From the NCBI GenBank assembly GCA_934636245.1, contig CAKUAI010000007.1, forward strand, positions 1-64,000: a stretch of 64,000 nucleotides of DNA. The letters are read 5' to 3'. The stretch is from an uncultured Coriobacteriales bacterium (GTDB lineage Bacteria; Actinomycetota; Coriobacteriia; Coriobacteriales; UMGS124). Below are positions 18,053 to 27,527 of this stretch, one piece after another. Within the stretch, counting starts at the first letter, position 1. Every line of letters begins with the position of its first letter. The position numbers were made by a program, and so were the translations under genes. The notes beneath the pieces are model-generated. The model was not told the origin of the DNA, ran no database searches, and worked only from the letters and a program-made list of their open reading frames with translations.

Positions 18053-19348
18053 CTAAGCTCCTAGCGCGCGCACCGGAATGACGTACACGCCCTCCTCTGC
18101 CCGCCAAGCGTATTCGCCAGTACCCGTAAGAACCGCAAGGAACTCGGGGGGACGCGTGCGTGCCTGGGGATTGGTCATTAACTTTGAGCGAAGGCGTTTG
18201 AGTGACGCAATGCCCTGGTCGGCCTTCGCCGATCCCAATTTGCACTCAAATGCTGCCCACCGGCCATCGGGCAACTCAATAACGGCGTCGGCCTCAAGGC
18301 CGGTGTCATCGCGGTAATACATCACTTCTGCAGGGCCACCCGGAAGCGCCTGCGCATACACCGCCAGATCACGCATGCAAAGGTTCTCATATACCAGGCC
18401 AAACGTCTGCCAATCCTCCAGGAGCGACCCCTCATTCATGCCAAGAAACGCCACCGCAAGAGAGGGGTCGGCAAGATAGCGCTTTGGTTTGACGGCCAAG
18501 CGCTTTGGAGATCTCCACTCGGGCACCCAACCAGGCACCTCTTCTACAAAATACAGGTCCTTGAGCAGGGAAACGTAGGATGCAAGCGTCTGAGCACTCA
18601 CGAGGGGCTCATCTCCCGCCGATATATCAGCGAGCAAAACCTTGTACGTAACGGCCTGGCCCACATTTCGGGCAATGGAGCGGGCAATGCGCCGCGCGAT
18701 AGAAGCGTCCTTGCCATGGCGGGGGATGCTCTCCTCAAAGAGGAGTTTAAGATACTCCCGCGCGGTCACCTGTGCCTGACTGGCAGAGAGATCGAGGACT
18801 TCGGGCCAGCCTCCCCTGCAGACAAGACGGGCCATTGTCGCAGCATCCCCCTGCACTACGGCATTGGTGAACTTGCCATCAAAAAGCCCGGCGAGCGACA
18901 CGGCCGCACTTGAGTCACCCGATTCTTGGAGAGACATAGGCCTCATCCGAATTCTGCCGATCCGCCCCGATCCACTGTGAAGCGCGGCCGCCTCGTCTGC
19001 GTTCTTTACCATCGGCGTTGACGATCCCGTCAGAATCCAGGCGCCGCGCAGGCCCCTCTGCATATCCACATCGTGACGCACGGCATTCCAAATCATCGGG
19101 GCTTTCTGCCACTCATCGACAACGTGGGGGCGCTCGCCCACCAACATCGCGCGTGGGTCGGAGCGTGCCAGCGAGAGCGCCTCATCCACGTAGCTCACAC
19201 TGTTCGCTTGACTGCATGCCGTCCAGGTCTTGCCGCACCACTTGGTTCCAGCCACTTCGACAGCACCAAAAATGCCCAGGTACTGACGCACCTGCTCGTC
19301 AACGATGCGGGGCATGTACTGATCCCTGGATGGCAAGACATTCGGCAT
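18053..19348 (-). CDS. AAA/DUF4143 ATPase, copy A
   Basis: 431 residues; ATG at 19348 follows AAGGAGCAACCA. Walker A is GTKWCGKT near residue 34 and Walker B HVVDEWQKAP near 75. The middle resembles the helical domain of this family (LVCRGGWPEVL). The C-terminal DUF4143 part has DAVIELPDGRWAAFECKLG, an Asp, Glu-x-Lys pattern like PD-(D/E)xK folds. These proteins are abundant in gut bacteria and their role is unknown. A four-copy repeat array with an exact 23-bp period lies 76-153 bp upstream. It shares little sequence with copies B and C, so it is a separate lineage. Confidence 0.85.
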   Translation of the reverse strand: MPNVLPSRDQYMPRIVDEQVRQYLGIFGAVEVAGTKWCGKTWTACSQANSVSYVDEALSLARSDPRAMLVGERPHVVDEWQKAPMIWNAVRHDVDMQRGLRGAWILTGSSTPMVKNADEAAALHSGSGRIGRIRMRPMSLQESGDSSAAVSLAGLFDGKFTNAVVQGDAATMARLVCRGGWPEVLDLSASQAQVTAREYLKLLFEESIPRHGKDASIARRIARSIARNVGQAVTYKVLLADISAGDEPLVSAQTLASYVSLLKDLYFVEEVPGWVPEWRSPKRLAVKPKRYLADPSLAVAFLGMNEGSLLEDWQTFGLVYENLCMRDLAVYAQALPGGPAEVMYYRDDTGLEADAVIELPDGRWAAFECKLGSAKADQGIASLKRLRSKLMTNPQARTRPPEFLAVLTGTGEYAWRAEEGVYVIPVRALGA

Positions 19349-19424
19349 TGGTTGCTCCTTACGATGGAAACGCTAGCAATGCCAGTATAGGCCTTGACAA
19401 TCTCTTTTACCAGGCGCGTTATCG

Positions 19425-19501
19425 ATTTTCCGATAATCTCATTAACGATTTTCCGACAATTCCATTCGTCATTTTCCGTTAATCTCATTAACGATTTTCC
19501 G
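19425..19501 (-). repeat. Iteron-like array of ATPase A, four copies, exact 23-bp period
   Basis: ATTTTCCG starts at 19425, 19448, 19471 and 19494, each 23 bp apart. In the direction of the ATPase gene the unit reads CGGAAAAT, and two full units share CGGAAAATCGTTAATGAGATTA. The array is upstream of the likely promoter (TATACT at about 19385-19390 on the minus strand). Confidence 0.85.
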
Positions 19502-19544
19502 ACTATTTGACCTGTCACTTGCCGAATGGATGAATAGAACCGAC

Positions 19545-19664
19545 TGGACCCAGCGTCTGCACGTTCGCGGAATAATCGTGCTAAACGGACCAAAACAGGC
19601 TCCGGAATCGTCCTGAAATGGTCCATTCTGCACGCATGGCCAAACAAACGTGCCGACTGGACCA
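19545..19664. repeat. Two-palindrome array, copy 1 (16-bp arms, 13/14-bp spacers, 26-bp gap)
   Basis: Arms of the type TGGTCCATTCTGCACG alternate with their complement CGTGCTAAACGGACCA. Spacers are 13 and 14 bp, and the two palindromes are 26 bp apart. The same architecture recurs at 52630 and 60814. The arms here have more mismatches than at 60814. The remaining 200 bp up to the next array has no gene I can support. Confidence 0.75.
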
Positions 19665-19872
19665 ACTTGTCTTCAAGCCTCCTTGAGACACGCCCCGGGA
19701 GATCAGGAAGAAAGATGATCGCGGTTACCCAAAGACCGCCTTGAAGCGCTCAACCTTCTTGAGCAGATCCGGAAGTCTATCCTCCAACCCGCCGAGATAC
19801 TTGTTCACCCTCAACCAGACCGGAAGGGCGGCGTAAAACTCCGGTTGGGGAGCCGTAATCACCGGCACATTC

Positions 19873-19970
19873 TGGAAAAGCTGCAATTCGCGGCAAAATA
19901 ACCTTGGAAAAGCTGCAGGTCGTGGGCAATATAACCCTGGAAAATCTGCAAGTTGGGAGCAAGGGGGTCC
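19873..19970 (+). repeat. Iteron-like array of ATPase B, three copies, 32-33-bp period
   Basis: TGGAAAAGCTGCA (third copy TGGAAAATCTGCA) begins at 19873, 19905 and 19938. The array ends a few bases before the probable start codon of ATPase B at 19974. Confidence 0.8.
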
Positions 19971-19973
19971 AGG

Positions 19974-21307
19974 ATGCGTCGCAAAATGGCCGATACAATA
20001 CGCGCATGGCGAGCAAACAGAGGCGAAGAATGTCTGCTCATCAAGGGAGCACGGCAGGTTGGAAAGACCTACATCGTCCGCGAGGTCGGACGGGAGGACT
20101 ATGAGAGCTTCGTCGAAGTCAACTTCATCGAGCAACCCGCCGCACGTCAGGCCTTCGAGTCGGACCTGTCATCTCCCGAAATCCTCAAACGGCTGAGCCT
20201 GGTCATTCCCAATGTCTCCTTCCCTGCCGGCAAGACGCTGCTCTTTCTCGACGAAATCCAAGAATGCCCCCATGCCCGCGCGGCACTCAAGTTTCTCGCC
20301 CAAGACCCCTCCATCGACGTAATCGCATCCGGATCGCTCCTGGGCATCTCCTATAAGGACGTGCCTTCCATCCCGGTGGGGTACGAGCGAACGCTGACCA
20401 TGCACGGGCTGGATTTCGAGGAGTATCTCTGGGCGACAGGCTTCTCGGACACGACCGGAAAGACCCTGCTGGAATATGCAACGGGCCTCGAGGCCGTGCC
20501 CACAGAAATCAACGCCCGGATGCTGCGAGTCCTACGGGAGAATACATGGCGGTCGGCGGCATGCCCGCCGTAGTGGAACGTTTTGTCCAAACGAATAATT
20601 TCCAGGCGGCCTATGCTGAACAGGAGTCGATACTGGCCTCGTACCTCGACGACATCGCCAAATACGGCGAGCCCCGAGACAGGGCGAAGGCGCGCGCGTG
20701 CTACCAGTCGATTCCACGCCAGCTCGCCAAAGAGAACACGAAGTTCCAGTACAGCGTCGTTGAAAAAGGCGGGACCGCCAGAAAGTTCGACACATCTCTG
20801 GATTGGCTCATCGACGCCGAGATGGCTCGGCCGTGCCACTGCGTGAGCACACCGTCATTTCCCCTCGCCGCTTACGAGCGGGACGACCGCTTTCGCATCT
20901 ACCTGGGCGACCCAGGTCTGTTGTGCGCAATGTACGGCTCGCAGCTCGCCGGGCCGCTCGTAGAAGACACGCTCGCCGGCCCCATGAAGGGCGGCCTGTT
21001 AGAGAACGTTGTGGCCGACATGCTCGCAAAATCCGGCAGGAAACTGCGTTACTGGATGAGCGACAAGGGCGACAGGGAGATTGAGTTCCTCATCGACGGC
21101 CCCGGGTCCGCCATCCCCATCGAAGTGAAGGCCAAGAGGGGCGCATCGGCCTCGTTGGACGCCATGCTCGAAGAGGGTTCCGTGGAGGTAGGTTACAAAC
21201 TGGGCAACGTCAACGTCGGCAAGGCGGGGAAGAAGGTTACCCTGCCGCTCTACATGGCAGCGTTCGCCTTTGCGGGCCCCGAACTGCCAGGCCTTGCGAG
21301 AGACTAG
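19974..21307 (+). pseudogene. AAA/DUF4143 ATPase, copy B, frameshifted
   Basis: The first frame (from ATG 19974) gives Walker A KGARQVGKTY and Walker B TLLFLDEIQECP, and runs out at 20573. The rest of the family continues in another frame from about 20540. Expected REY-x-x-VGGMP is split: the first frame reads LREN and then nonsense, while MAVGGMPAVVERF lies in the other frame, consistent with two extra bases or one lost base at GAGAATACATGG. The C-terminal part is complete, with REIEFLIDG and IEVKAKRG as the nuclease-like Glu, Glu-x-Lys residues. Without a recoding signal this copy should be inactive. It is closely related to copy C. Confidence 0.8.
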
Positions 21308-21442
21308 CAAACGCTATCGGCAACGTACGTCAGCGTTCGACCTGGAGTGCGCAATGGCCACTCGTTGCCTCTTCCGCATGCATTTCACCCTCCTGCCGCC
21401 CATTTCTGGACCGCACTTCTTGCCCTACCCCATGCGACACCA

Positions 21443-21480
21443 AGAGGGGCTGGCCCGGGAATACCTTCGGGCCAGCCTCT
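21443..21480 (-). terminator. Hairpin between ATPase B and flavoprotein
   Basis: Arms GAGGGGCTGGCCCG and CGGGCCAGCCTCTC form a stable stem 70 bp beyond the flavoprotein stop on the minus strand. T-runs are short on both sides, so it may serve both convergent genes. Confidence 0.6.
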
Positions 21481-21549
21481 CGTTTGCTGCAAACTATGTC
21501 ATTCTGCCTGCTATGCGCGGCAGGTCGAGCCTCAATCCGCTGCGGAACT

Positions 21550-23109
21550 TTAGGCCTCGAAGGCGCTCTTGGCGGCGATGCGGCCGAAGATGACGCACTC
21601 GCTGACGTTGGTGCCGCCCTGGTACATGAAGTTGTGGATGGAGCCGAACTCGCCGGAAGAGAACAGGCCGGCGATGGGGTTGCCGTCAACGTTGAGAATC
21701 TCGGCCTTGGCGGAACGACGGGGGCCGCCGTCGGTGTTCAGGAAGCAGGGTGTGAGCTTGATGGCGTAGAACGGGGGCGTGTCGAGAGCCACCATGCTGT
21801 CGGCCGGGCGGTACTGGGCCAGGTCGGCGCCACCCTCGCAGAAGCCGTTCCAGGTCTCGACGCTCTTGACGAGCTCGTCTGCAGGCAGGCCGCAGGCCTC
21901 GGCGAGCTCCTCAATCGTTTCGCCCATGAAAGCGTCGCCGTTCTCGACCGGGTCGCCCTCATAGGTCATGCCGGCCGGGGAGTTGAAGCTAAACGACGCG
22001 TAGGAGTTGGCATCGAGAATCTTGTAGGCCTCGGGCAGGGGCAGGTGCGTGAACTCGCCGCCGAAGTTCTGGTGGCCGTGACGGTCGCCCACCGCCGTGG
22101 CGATCGGCACCTCCTGGTAGCCCTCGGGCACCGACTGACCGTCGTAGTAGAAGCGGCGACCGCTCTTGCCGACGACGATGTTGCCGGCGAAGCAGTACCA
22201 GGGCAGGTCGCTGGCGTCGACGTGGCAGTACCAGAAGCCACCGGCACCGTTCATGTGCCAGGAGTCGGCACCGATCTTGGTGCACATCTTGTGACCGTCG
22301 CCCGTGTTGAGCGTAGCGGCAACAGACTTCAGGTTGAGGATGCCGAAGGTGTCCTCGAGCATCGTGGTGTTGTTCTCGAAGCCACCGCAGCACATGACGA
22401 CGCCCTTGGTGGCGTGGATGCGCTCGCCGTTTGCCACGACGCCCACCACGCGGCCGGTCTCATCCTGGATAAGCTCGCTCACCGGGAACTCGGTGCGGTA
22501 GTCAACGGCGTCAGCGTGCTCCTCAACCCACTGCTGCAGGAAGATGTAGAGCGAGCGGGGGCCCTGTGCGCCCTCGGCGGTGCCTACGCGGAAGTTGCCC
22601 ACGGCTTGGGCTCCCTCAAGCTCGGGATACTCGGGGTAGGTGGTTGGCTGGGTGGGGCTGGGGGTGCCGGGAGCCTCGACGGACATCTCGTCGACATTGA
22701 CGCCGAGGGACTTCACCCAGTCGAGGACCTCGACGGAACCCTGAGCGAAAGCCCCGAGCACGTCAGTGGGGGTGTTGGTGCGACCGCCCTCGAGCTCCTC
22801 CATGTAGGTGAGGAAGCCGTCGTAGTCGTCGGTGTACACGCAGCGGCACACGGAGAATGGGCTGCAGCCGCCGGGGATGGAGCCCTTCTCGGCCAGCAGG
22901 ACGCTCGTGGCACCGCAGTCGTTCACGGCCGCGACGGCGGTGGAGAAGCCAGCAAGGCCGCCACCGACGACGACAAGCTCGAACTCCTCGTCCCAAGCGG
23001 CCTCATCGGCCAGCGCGGTGCCGGCGCTCAGGGCCACGGTCGACGCGGCGGCGACGCCGGCGGCTTTCACGAAGTTGCGACGCGTGGTGCAAGAGGTGCT
23101 GCTGTTCAT
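21550..23109 (-). CDS. Tat-exported FAD-dependent reductase
   Basis: 519 residues from ATG 23109, which follows AAGGGGCTCAACACA; a longer frame to 23205 has no ribosome site. Tat signal TTRRNFVKAAG at residues 9-19, ending near ALADE. FAD motif VVVGGGLAGFSTA near residue 45. The C-terminal FAD-contact region contains GLFSSGEFGSIHNFMYQGGTN. Single-domain, no FMN or haem sites, so it needs an external electron donor. The LuxR-type gene at 23261 lies upstream in the same direction, 151 bp away, and is its probable regulator. Confidence 0.9.
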   Translation of the reverse strand: MNSSTSCTTRRNFVKAAGVAAASTVALSAGTALADEAAWDEEFELVVVGGGLAGFSTAVAAVNDCGATSVLLAEKGSIPGGCSPFSVCRCVYTDDYDGFLTYMEELEGGRTNTPTDVLGAFAQGSVEVLDWVKSLGVNVDEMSVEAPGTPSPTQPTTYPEYPELEGAQAVGNFRVGTAEGAQGPRSLYIFLQQWVEEHADAVDYRTEFPVSELIQDETGRVVGVVANGERIHATKGVVMCCGGFENNTTMLEDTFGILNLKSVAATLNTGDGHKMCTKIGADSWHMNGAGGFWYCHVDASDLPWYCFAGNIVVGKSGRRFYYDGQSVPEGYQEVPIATAVGDRHGHQNFGGEFTHLPLPEAYKILDANSYASFSFNSPAGMTYEGDPVENGDAFMGETIEELAEACGLPADELVKSVETWNGFCEGGADLAQYRPADSMVALDTPPFYAIKLTPCFLNTDGGPRRSAKAEILNVDGNPIAGLFSSGEFGSIHNFMYQGGTNVSECVIFGRIAAKSAFEA

Positions 23110-23260
23110 TGTGTTGAGCCCCTTCTCGATTGGACCCGCGGCTCGGCGGCCCCGGGCGGTGGATTGTTTCCGCGACGCCCACGGCGCTGCGGCTGATTCC
23201 ACCATGGCACGTTCTGGGGCTGTCGCACATGGCCCGAATAGTGCCCAAATCGAGAAAATG

Positions 23261-24748
23261 TCACTGACCCGCTTCGGGCCCCTCGCCGTTTACCAGGGAC
23301 AACAAGCTTTGGCGGTCATGAATGCCCAACTTGGTGTAAATATGCTTCACATGGTTGCGCACCGTGTTCTCCGACAGGTAGAGCGTCTCGGCGATGTAAG
23401 GACGCGAGCGACCGCGGCACAGCAGCACCAGCACCTCCGACTCGCGGGCAGTGAGACCATGCTCCTCGGAGAGCTCGGAGCATCGGGCGGCCACGTCGAC
23501 CTCACCGCCCGATGCGGCTGCGACGCGGGCCTGTGGCACAAGGCGCGCCAAGATGCGCTCGGAACCCACGCGGTTGGCCACCACCGCAACCACGAGCACG
23601 ACGAGCAGTGCATAGACAAGCGCGAGGGCAAGCGTCGGGGTCATCGTGAGGCCCGCGAGCTGGGCCACGGCCCCGCCGGCGACGAAGAACGCCGACCGCA
23701 GGCCCCAACCGGCAGCGGCGATGGCCATGGCGGGAAGCGACGAGCGCTGGGAGACGTCGACCAGCAAGATCCACAGGAACATGGTGAGAAGGCTGTGGTC
23801 GACGTTGAGCAAGACGAACATCGGCATGTCGGCCTGGTCGCCAAGAAGGGCGAGGATCAGCAGACCAGAGGCGATGACGATGGAGAGCACGCAGCAGATA
23901 CCCGACGCGCTGAGGCTGCGATAGGACCGGCAAACCCACATCCACAAGGCGAGCGCGGCCAAGACCTCGGGGATGAAGCCGGCGACGCGCGCGACGGCAC
24001 CCACGGGACCGGCGGCGCCCTCCACGTTGTAGGCCACGCCGAGCACGAAGCACAGCATGCCCAGGGCAACGGCCATGCCGCCGAGCTCCTCGCGCATGCG
24101 GCCGTCGAGGGAGTGCTTTCCCTGGGAGGCACGCGCATCGGGCGAGGCGCCGGCCACGGCGGCGGGGCAGATGGCGGCAAACCGCAGGAGCGCTACCAGG
24201 CCCAGAAGCGCGAGGGCGCATCCGAAAACAGACGAGGCCGCGCCCTCAAGCGGAGCCGCGAGAATCTTGATGATCGAAGCAAGCGCCACCGAGCCGCAGA
24301 TGCAGGCTATCGCGTTGCGCAGGCCGAGGCGGGCATAGAGCGCAAGCCACCGGCAATACGGCCAGGCGACGCCGACGCCCGCGAGCGCCGCCGCGAGGCT
24401 GATGCACGCCGGCGACGCATACGGCAGGATGCCCGCCGCCACGAGGGTGACGGCAGAGCAGACGTCAAGGATGCGTACGAGACGCTTGCCGGGCTCGGCA
24501 TCGGGAAGGGCGGCCAATGCACCCCTGGAACGACCGGCGAGGATGCTAAGCAAGATCGCAATGCAGGCGACGACGAAGCCGGGATACAGGCTGCGCGCCA
24601 GGAAGGGGGCGTCGCTTGCCGACGACGGACCCGTGAGGAACCACGCAATCCAGGCGTAGGGCACCGCCATGCCGATGGAGCACAGGCCCAGGAACCCAAG
24701 CGGCCCTCCCCCATCGCCCTCGCGTTGAAATAGACGTTTTGTATCCAT
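23261..24748 (-). CDS. LuxR-type regulator with multi-spanning membrane domain
   Basis: 495 residues; ATG 24748 follows GGAGGTCAAAGC. About twelve hydrophobic segments (residues 20-415) precede the helix-turn-helix HGLTARESEVLVLLCRGRS and YLSENTVRNHVKHIYTKLG. Located just upstream of, and codirectional with, the flavoprotein gene, so both may be read from one promoter or the regulator may act on the 151-bp gap. Confidence 0.9.
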   Translation of the reverse strand: MDTKRLFQREGDGGGPLGFLGLCSIGMAVPYAWIAWFLTGPSSASDAPFLARSLYPGFVVACIAILLSILAGRSRGALAALPDAEPGKRLVRILDVCSAVTLVAAGILPYASPACISLAAALAGVGVAWPYCRWLALYARLGLRNAIACICGSVALASIIKILAAPLEGAASSVFGCALALLGLVALLRFAAICPAAVAGASPDARASQGKHSLDGRMREELGGMAVALGMLCFVLGVAYNVEGAAGPVGAVARVAGFIPEVLAALALWMWVCRSYRSLSASGICCVLSIVIASGLLILALLGDQADMPMFVLLNVDHSLLTMFLWILLVDVSQRSSLPAMAIAAAGWGLRSAFFVAGGAVAQLAGLTMTPTLALALVYALLVVLVVAVVANRVGSERILARLVPQARVAAASGGEVDVAARCSELSEEHGLTARESEVLVLLCRGRSRPYIAETLYLSENTVRNHVKHIYTKLGIHDRQSLLSLVNGEGPEAGQ

Positions 24749-24931
24749 GCTTTGACCTCCTGCGTTTGACCTCAGAAGTATAGCGGCATTTCTGGGACCA
24801 CGGAGGAGTTTCGGAGACGGTCAGACCGCGCTCGGCCACGCAAGGCCCAAGCCCCCGGCGCTCAAAATCTGGCGAGCACGGAAAGTCGACCCACCCTCTG
24901 CTTTTTTGCCAAAACAGGCCCTATCAAGGTC

Positions 24932-25042
24932 TGCATTTTTGTCACTTTGGGCCTGTTTTAACTTTGCATTTTTGTCACTCCCATGCGTGGCCCCATCACT
25001 TTGAGTGATTCTGCAACATGTAACAATTTCACTCAAAGTGAT
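24932..25042. repeat. Orphan repeat pair (33-bp period) and 14-bp inverted repeat
   Basis: TGCATTTTTGTCACT occurs at 24932 and 24965, 33 bp apart, between complementary AAAACAGGCCC and GGGCCTGTTTT tracts. A perfect inverted repeat follows: ATCACTTTGAGTGA at 24995-25008 and TCACTCAAAGTGAT at 25029-25042. The 24749-25146 gap has no gene. This looks like a regulatory region whose gene has been lost, or an array serving the HipA-like gene's neighbourhood. Confidence 0.65.
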
Positions 25043-25146
25043 TCAATATGAAGCTGCGCTTCCAATGCCACCCATGGTCTCAATGCTCCCCAAGCGGGCA
25101 ACCCGTGCGAGTCATTCGCAGTAGGGCCATCCGCCTCTCGTCAGCA

Positions 25147-26232
25147 CTATGCAAGCAGCGCGTCTACCTGCACGTTCTTTAGGCGGTTGACGGCATCGAG
25201 CTTCCAGGCGGGGTAGTCGTAGCCTGAGTCGGTGTACTCGAAATCCTTGAGCCCAATGAGCTTGGCGCGAATCTGCGGGGTCATGAGCTCGCGGGCGATG
25301 GGGATGAAGCCGGTGCCGATCTTCGGGCCGATCATGGAAAGATACCAGTCGAAGTCGTCATGCTCCATCATCATGGGCAGGCAGGCCATGTTGTGATCGA
25401 ACAGGGGCGCCATCCGCAGGACCTCGCCTGTATCGTTGTCCACCATGAAGCCATAGTTGCCCGCATGGCGATCGACATTTGCCATGACGGCGTCCATGGC
25501 GATCATCTCGCGAAAAGACTCCTCGGCGTTGTGCTGGGAGCAAAAGTCAAGCATGTCACGCACGCCAAACACGCGGTCGAAGAATCGATGCGCCGAGACA
25601 AACCCTTCTTTTTCGGACGTAAACAAGGGGCATTTGCAGGCAAGCTGCCCATGGAACTTCATAAGCGAATACGGCACGTGAGAGACTTTTGCCGCCCTCA
25701 GCAGGTCCGCCGCCAACACCTCGGAATATGGCTCGAAACCGGCGTTGGCATAGCCCCATGAGCCCCGCTTGAGCAGGGATATCTCGTTTCCTTCTCGAAT
25801 CCAGCACTTGGCAAATGACCCCGACGTCGCAAACTCAGGCGAGGTGGGAGAATTCGCCCGGCCATACATACCCGTGCCGTCAAAGGCGATGCGCGCGATG
25901 ACGTCATCGAACGGGTTCCTATAAAGTGAGACGTCGTCCCAGGTCAGCGGCTCGTCATCGCACTTCATCCAAAACGTGTCGGTCAGCGACAGGCAGCGCG
26001 CCATTCCAATAAAATCATGGCGCGTCGTGAGGCCCAGCTCGCGCATGAGGCGCTCAATCGAATTGCGATGCTTGGCAATCTGGCGACCGTCAATCCAGTC
26101 GTTGATATCAACAAAACCATACGGCAAATACGAGCCCAACCGTTCGACCTCGTCGTAGAAATACTCGTCGAAGTCTTTGCGCTCACGATACGTCGCAACG
26201 ACCGTGTCCTTGTTCATCAACTGATACAGCAT
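25147..26232 (-). CDS. HipA-like kinase-fold protein
   Basis: 361 residues from ATG 26232, which follows CGGAGGAGGTGCGGG. The C-terminal half has the HipA kinase signature: AMDAVMANVDRHAGNYGFMV, then MAPLFDHN as the metal-binding Asp. The N-terminal half has WDDVSLYRNP and SFAKCWI. It lacks a recognisable adjacent antitoxin or HipB, so it is either a lone member of the HipA-like family or partnered elsewhere. HipA proteins phosphorylate translation or other targets and cause growth arrest; the target here is unknown. Confidence 0.7.
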   Translation of the reverse strand: MLYQLMNKDTVVATYRERKDFDEYFYDEVERLGSYLPYGFVDINDWIDGRQIAKHRNSIERLMRELGLTTRHDFIGMARCLSLTDTFWMKCDDEPLTWDDVSLYRNPFDDVIARIAFDGTGMYGRANSPTSPEFATSGSFAKCWIREGNEISLLKRGSWGYANAGFEPYSEVLAADLLRAAKVSHVPYSLMKFHGQLACKCPLFTSEKEGFVSAHRFFDRVFGVRDMLDFCSQHNAEESFREMIAMDAVMANVDRHAGNYGFMVDNDTGEVLRMAPLFDHNMACLPMMMEHDDFDWYLSMIGPKIGTGFIPIARELMTPQIRAKLIGLKDFEYTDSGYDYPAWKLDAVNRLKNVQVDALLA

Positions 26233-26366
26233 CCCGCACCTCCTCCGATGCCTCCCGGCACGCACTCAAAGCTGGCGATATTATACGGCAGCAAAACTGA
26301 TCGGCGTCATGATCGGTGAATACCACGCTAGCAGAAGCTCGGCCGCCACAAAACTCATGCCCCGTT

Positions 26367-26430
26367 TGTCACATTCTTCCTAATACATCTGCCATATTCT
26401 TACTAATGAATCTGTCACATTCTTACTGAT
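26367..26430. repeat. Orphan array, three copies, exact 23-bp period
   Basis: TGTCACATTCTTACT-type units start at 26367, 26390 and 26413, 23 bp apart, between the divergent HipA-like and LysR genes. The period equals that of the ATPase A array, but the unit is different. Confidence 0.7.
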
Positions 26431-26462
26431 AGAAATCTCCCTCCCCCGAAAGGCCAGGCCTC

Positions 26463-27374
26463 ATGAAACTCCAGCAGCTTGTGTATGCAACGAAGGTCGC
26501 CGAGTGCGGCAGCGTGGCTGAGGCGGCACGCAGGCTTTTTGTGGCTCAGCCCTCCATCACGGCGGCCATCCGCGAGCTGGAACGCGAGATGGGTGTGCGC
26601 ATCTTCGAGCGCACCAACAAGGGCATGACCGTCTCCGAGGAGGGGTCGACGTTTCTGGGCTATGCCCGCCAGGTCATCGAGCAGGCAGAGCTGCTCGAAA
26701 GCAAGTACAAGACCGACCAGCGTCGCGCCCCGCACTTCAGCGTGTCGTGCCAGCACTATTCGTTTGCGGTAAACGCGTTCGTCGACGTGATACGCCAGTT
26801 TGACGCCGCGAGCTACGACTTCACCTTGCGCGAGGAGCAGACGCACGAGATCATCGAGGACGTCTCGCATATCCGCAGCGAGCTGGGGATTCTCTACCTG
26901 TCGGGGCGCAACCGCGAGGTCATCCAGAAGATGCTCGCCGCCAACGAGCTCGTCTTTGAGACGCTGTTTCGCGCCGAGCCGCATGTGTTCGTGTGCAGCG
27001 CCCACCCGCTTGCGCGGGCCCCCAAGGTCACGCTGGACGACCTGGCCGATTACCCGTTTCTGTCATATGAGCAGGGAGAATACAACTCGTTCTACTTCTC
27101 CGAGGAACTCACCTCCACGCTCGACAGGCGCAAGAACATTCGCGTGCGCGACCGGGCGACGCTGTTTAACCTGCTCATCGGCCTCAACGGCTACACCGTG
27201 TGCTCGGGAGTCATCAGCGCCGAGCTCAACGGCACCTCCATCGTCTCGGTGCCGCTCGACATCGACGAGTACATGGAGATCGGCGTGATCTCGCGCAAGG
27301 GAACGCAACGCACGCCGTATGGAGAGGCGTACATTGAGGCGCTTCATCGGCACATTCCCATGGATGAGCAATAG
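26463..27374 (+). CDS. LysR-family transcriptional regulator
   Basis: 303 residues, ATG preceded by CGAAAGGCC. The N-terminal winged helix is typical: GSVAEAARRLFVAQPSITAAIRELE. The effector-binding domain spans about 90-295. It is followed, 150 bp on, by the methionine-synthase-like gene in the same direction, so it probably senses methionine or sulfur status and controls that gene. Control of the divergent HipA-like gene is less likely. Confidence 0.9.
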   Translation: MKLQQLVYATKVAECGSVAEAARRLFVAQPSITAAIRELEREMGVRIFERTNKGMTVSEEGSTFLGYARQVIEQAELLESKYKTDQRRAPHFSVSCQHYSFAVNAFVDVIRQFDAASYDFTLREEQTHEIIEDVSHIRSELGILYLSGRNREVIQKMLAANELVFETLFRAEPHVFVCSAHPLARAPKVTLDDLADYPFLSYEQGEYNSFYFSEELTSTLDRRKNIRVRDRATLFNLLIGLNGYTVCSGVISAELNGTSIVSVPLDIDEYMEIGVISRKGTQRTPYGEAYIEALHRHIPMDEQ

Positions 27375-27527
27375 ATAATTCCTATAGCAACCTCTAGATA
27401 AACGGTATTTTGCGATTGCAGCGGCGAGCCCCATACTGTTCCCCGCAAATCCGGCGGGCATCGCCGGACATCAATCGCTCAATACCCGACGCTTTGACAG
27501 GCGTCTCCCGAATACGGAGGTTCACCC

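Noticed and set aside
19725..20135. 136-codon minus-strand frame
   Set aside because: Overlaps the repeat array and the start of ATPase B. The last 45 residues (FYAALPVWLRVNKYLGGLED...) look protein-like and might be a gene scrap, but I recognise no family and see no ribosome site.
21484..24733. Two long plus-strand frames (570 and 633 codons)
   Set aside because: Antisense of the flavoprotein and LuxR genes; rich in His, Arg, Gly and Val without domains, as expected of shadow frames in GC-rich DNA.
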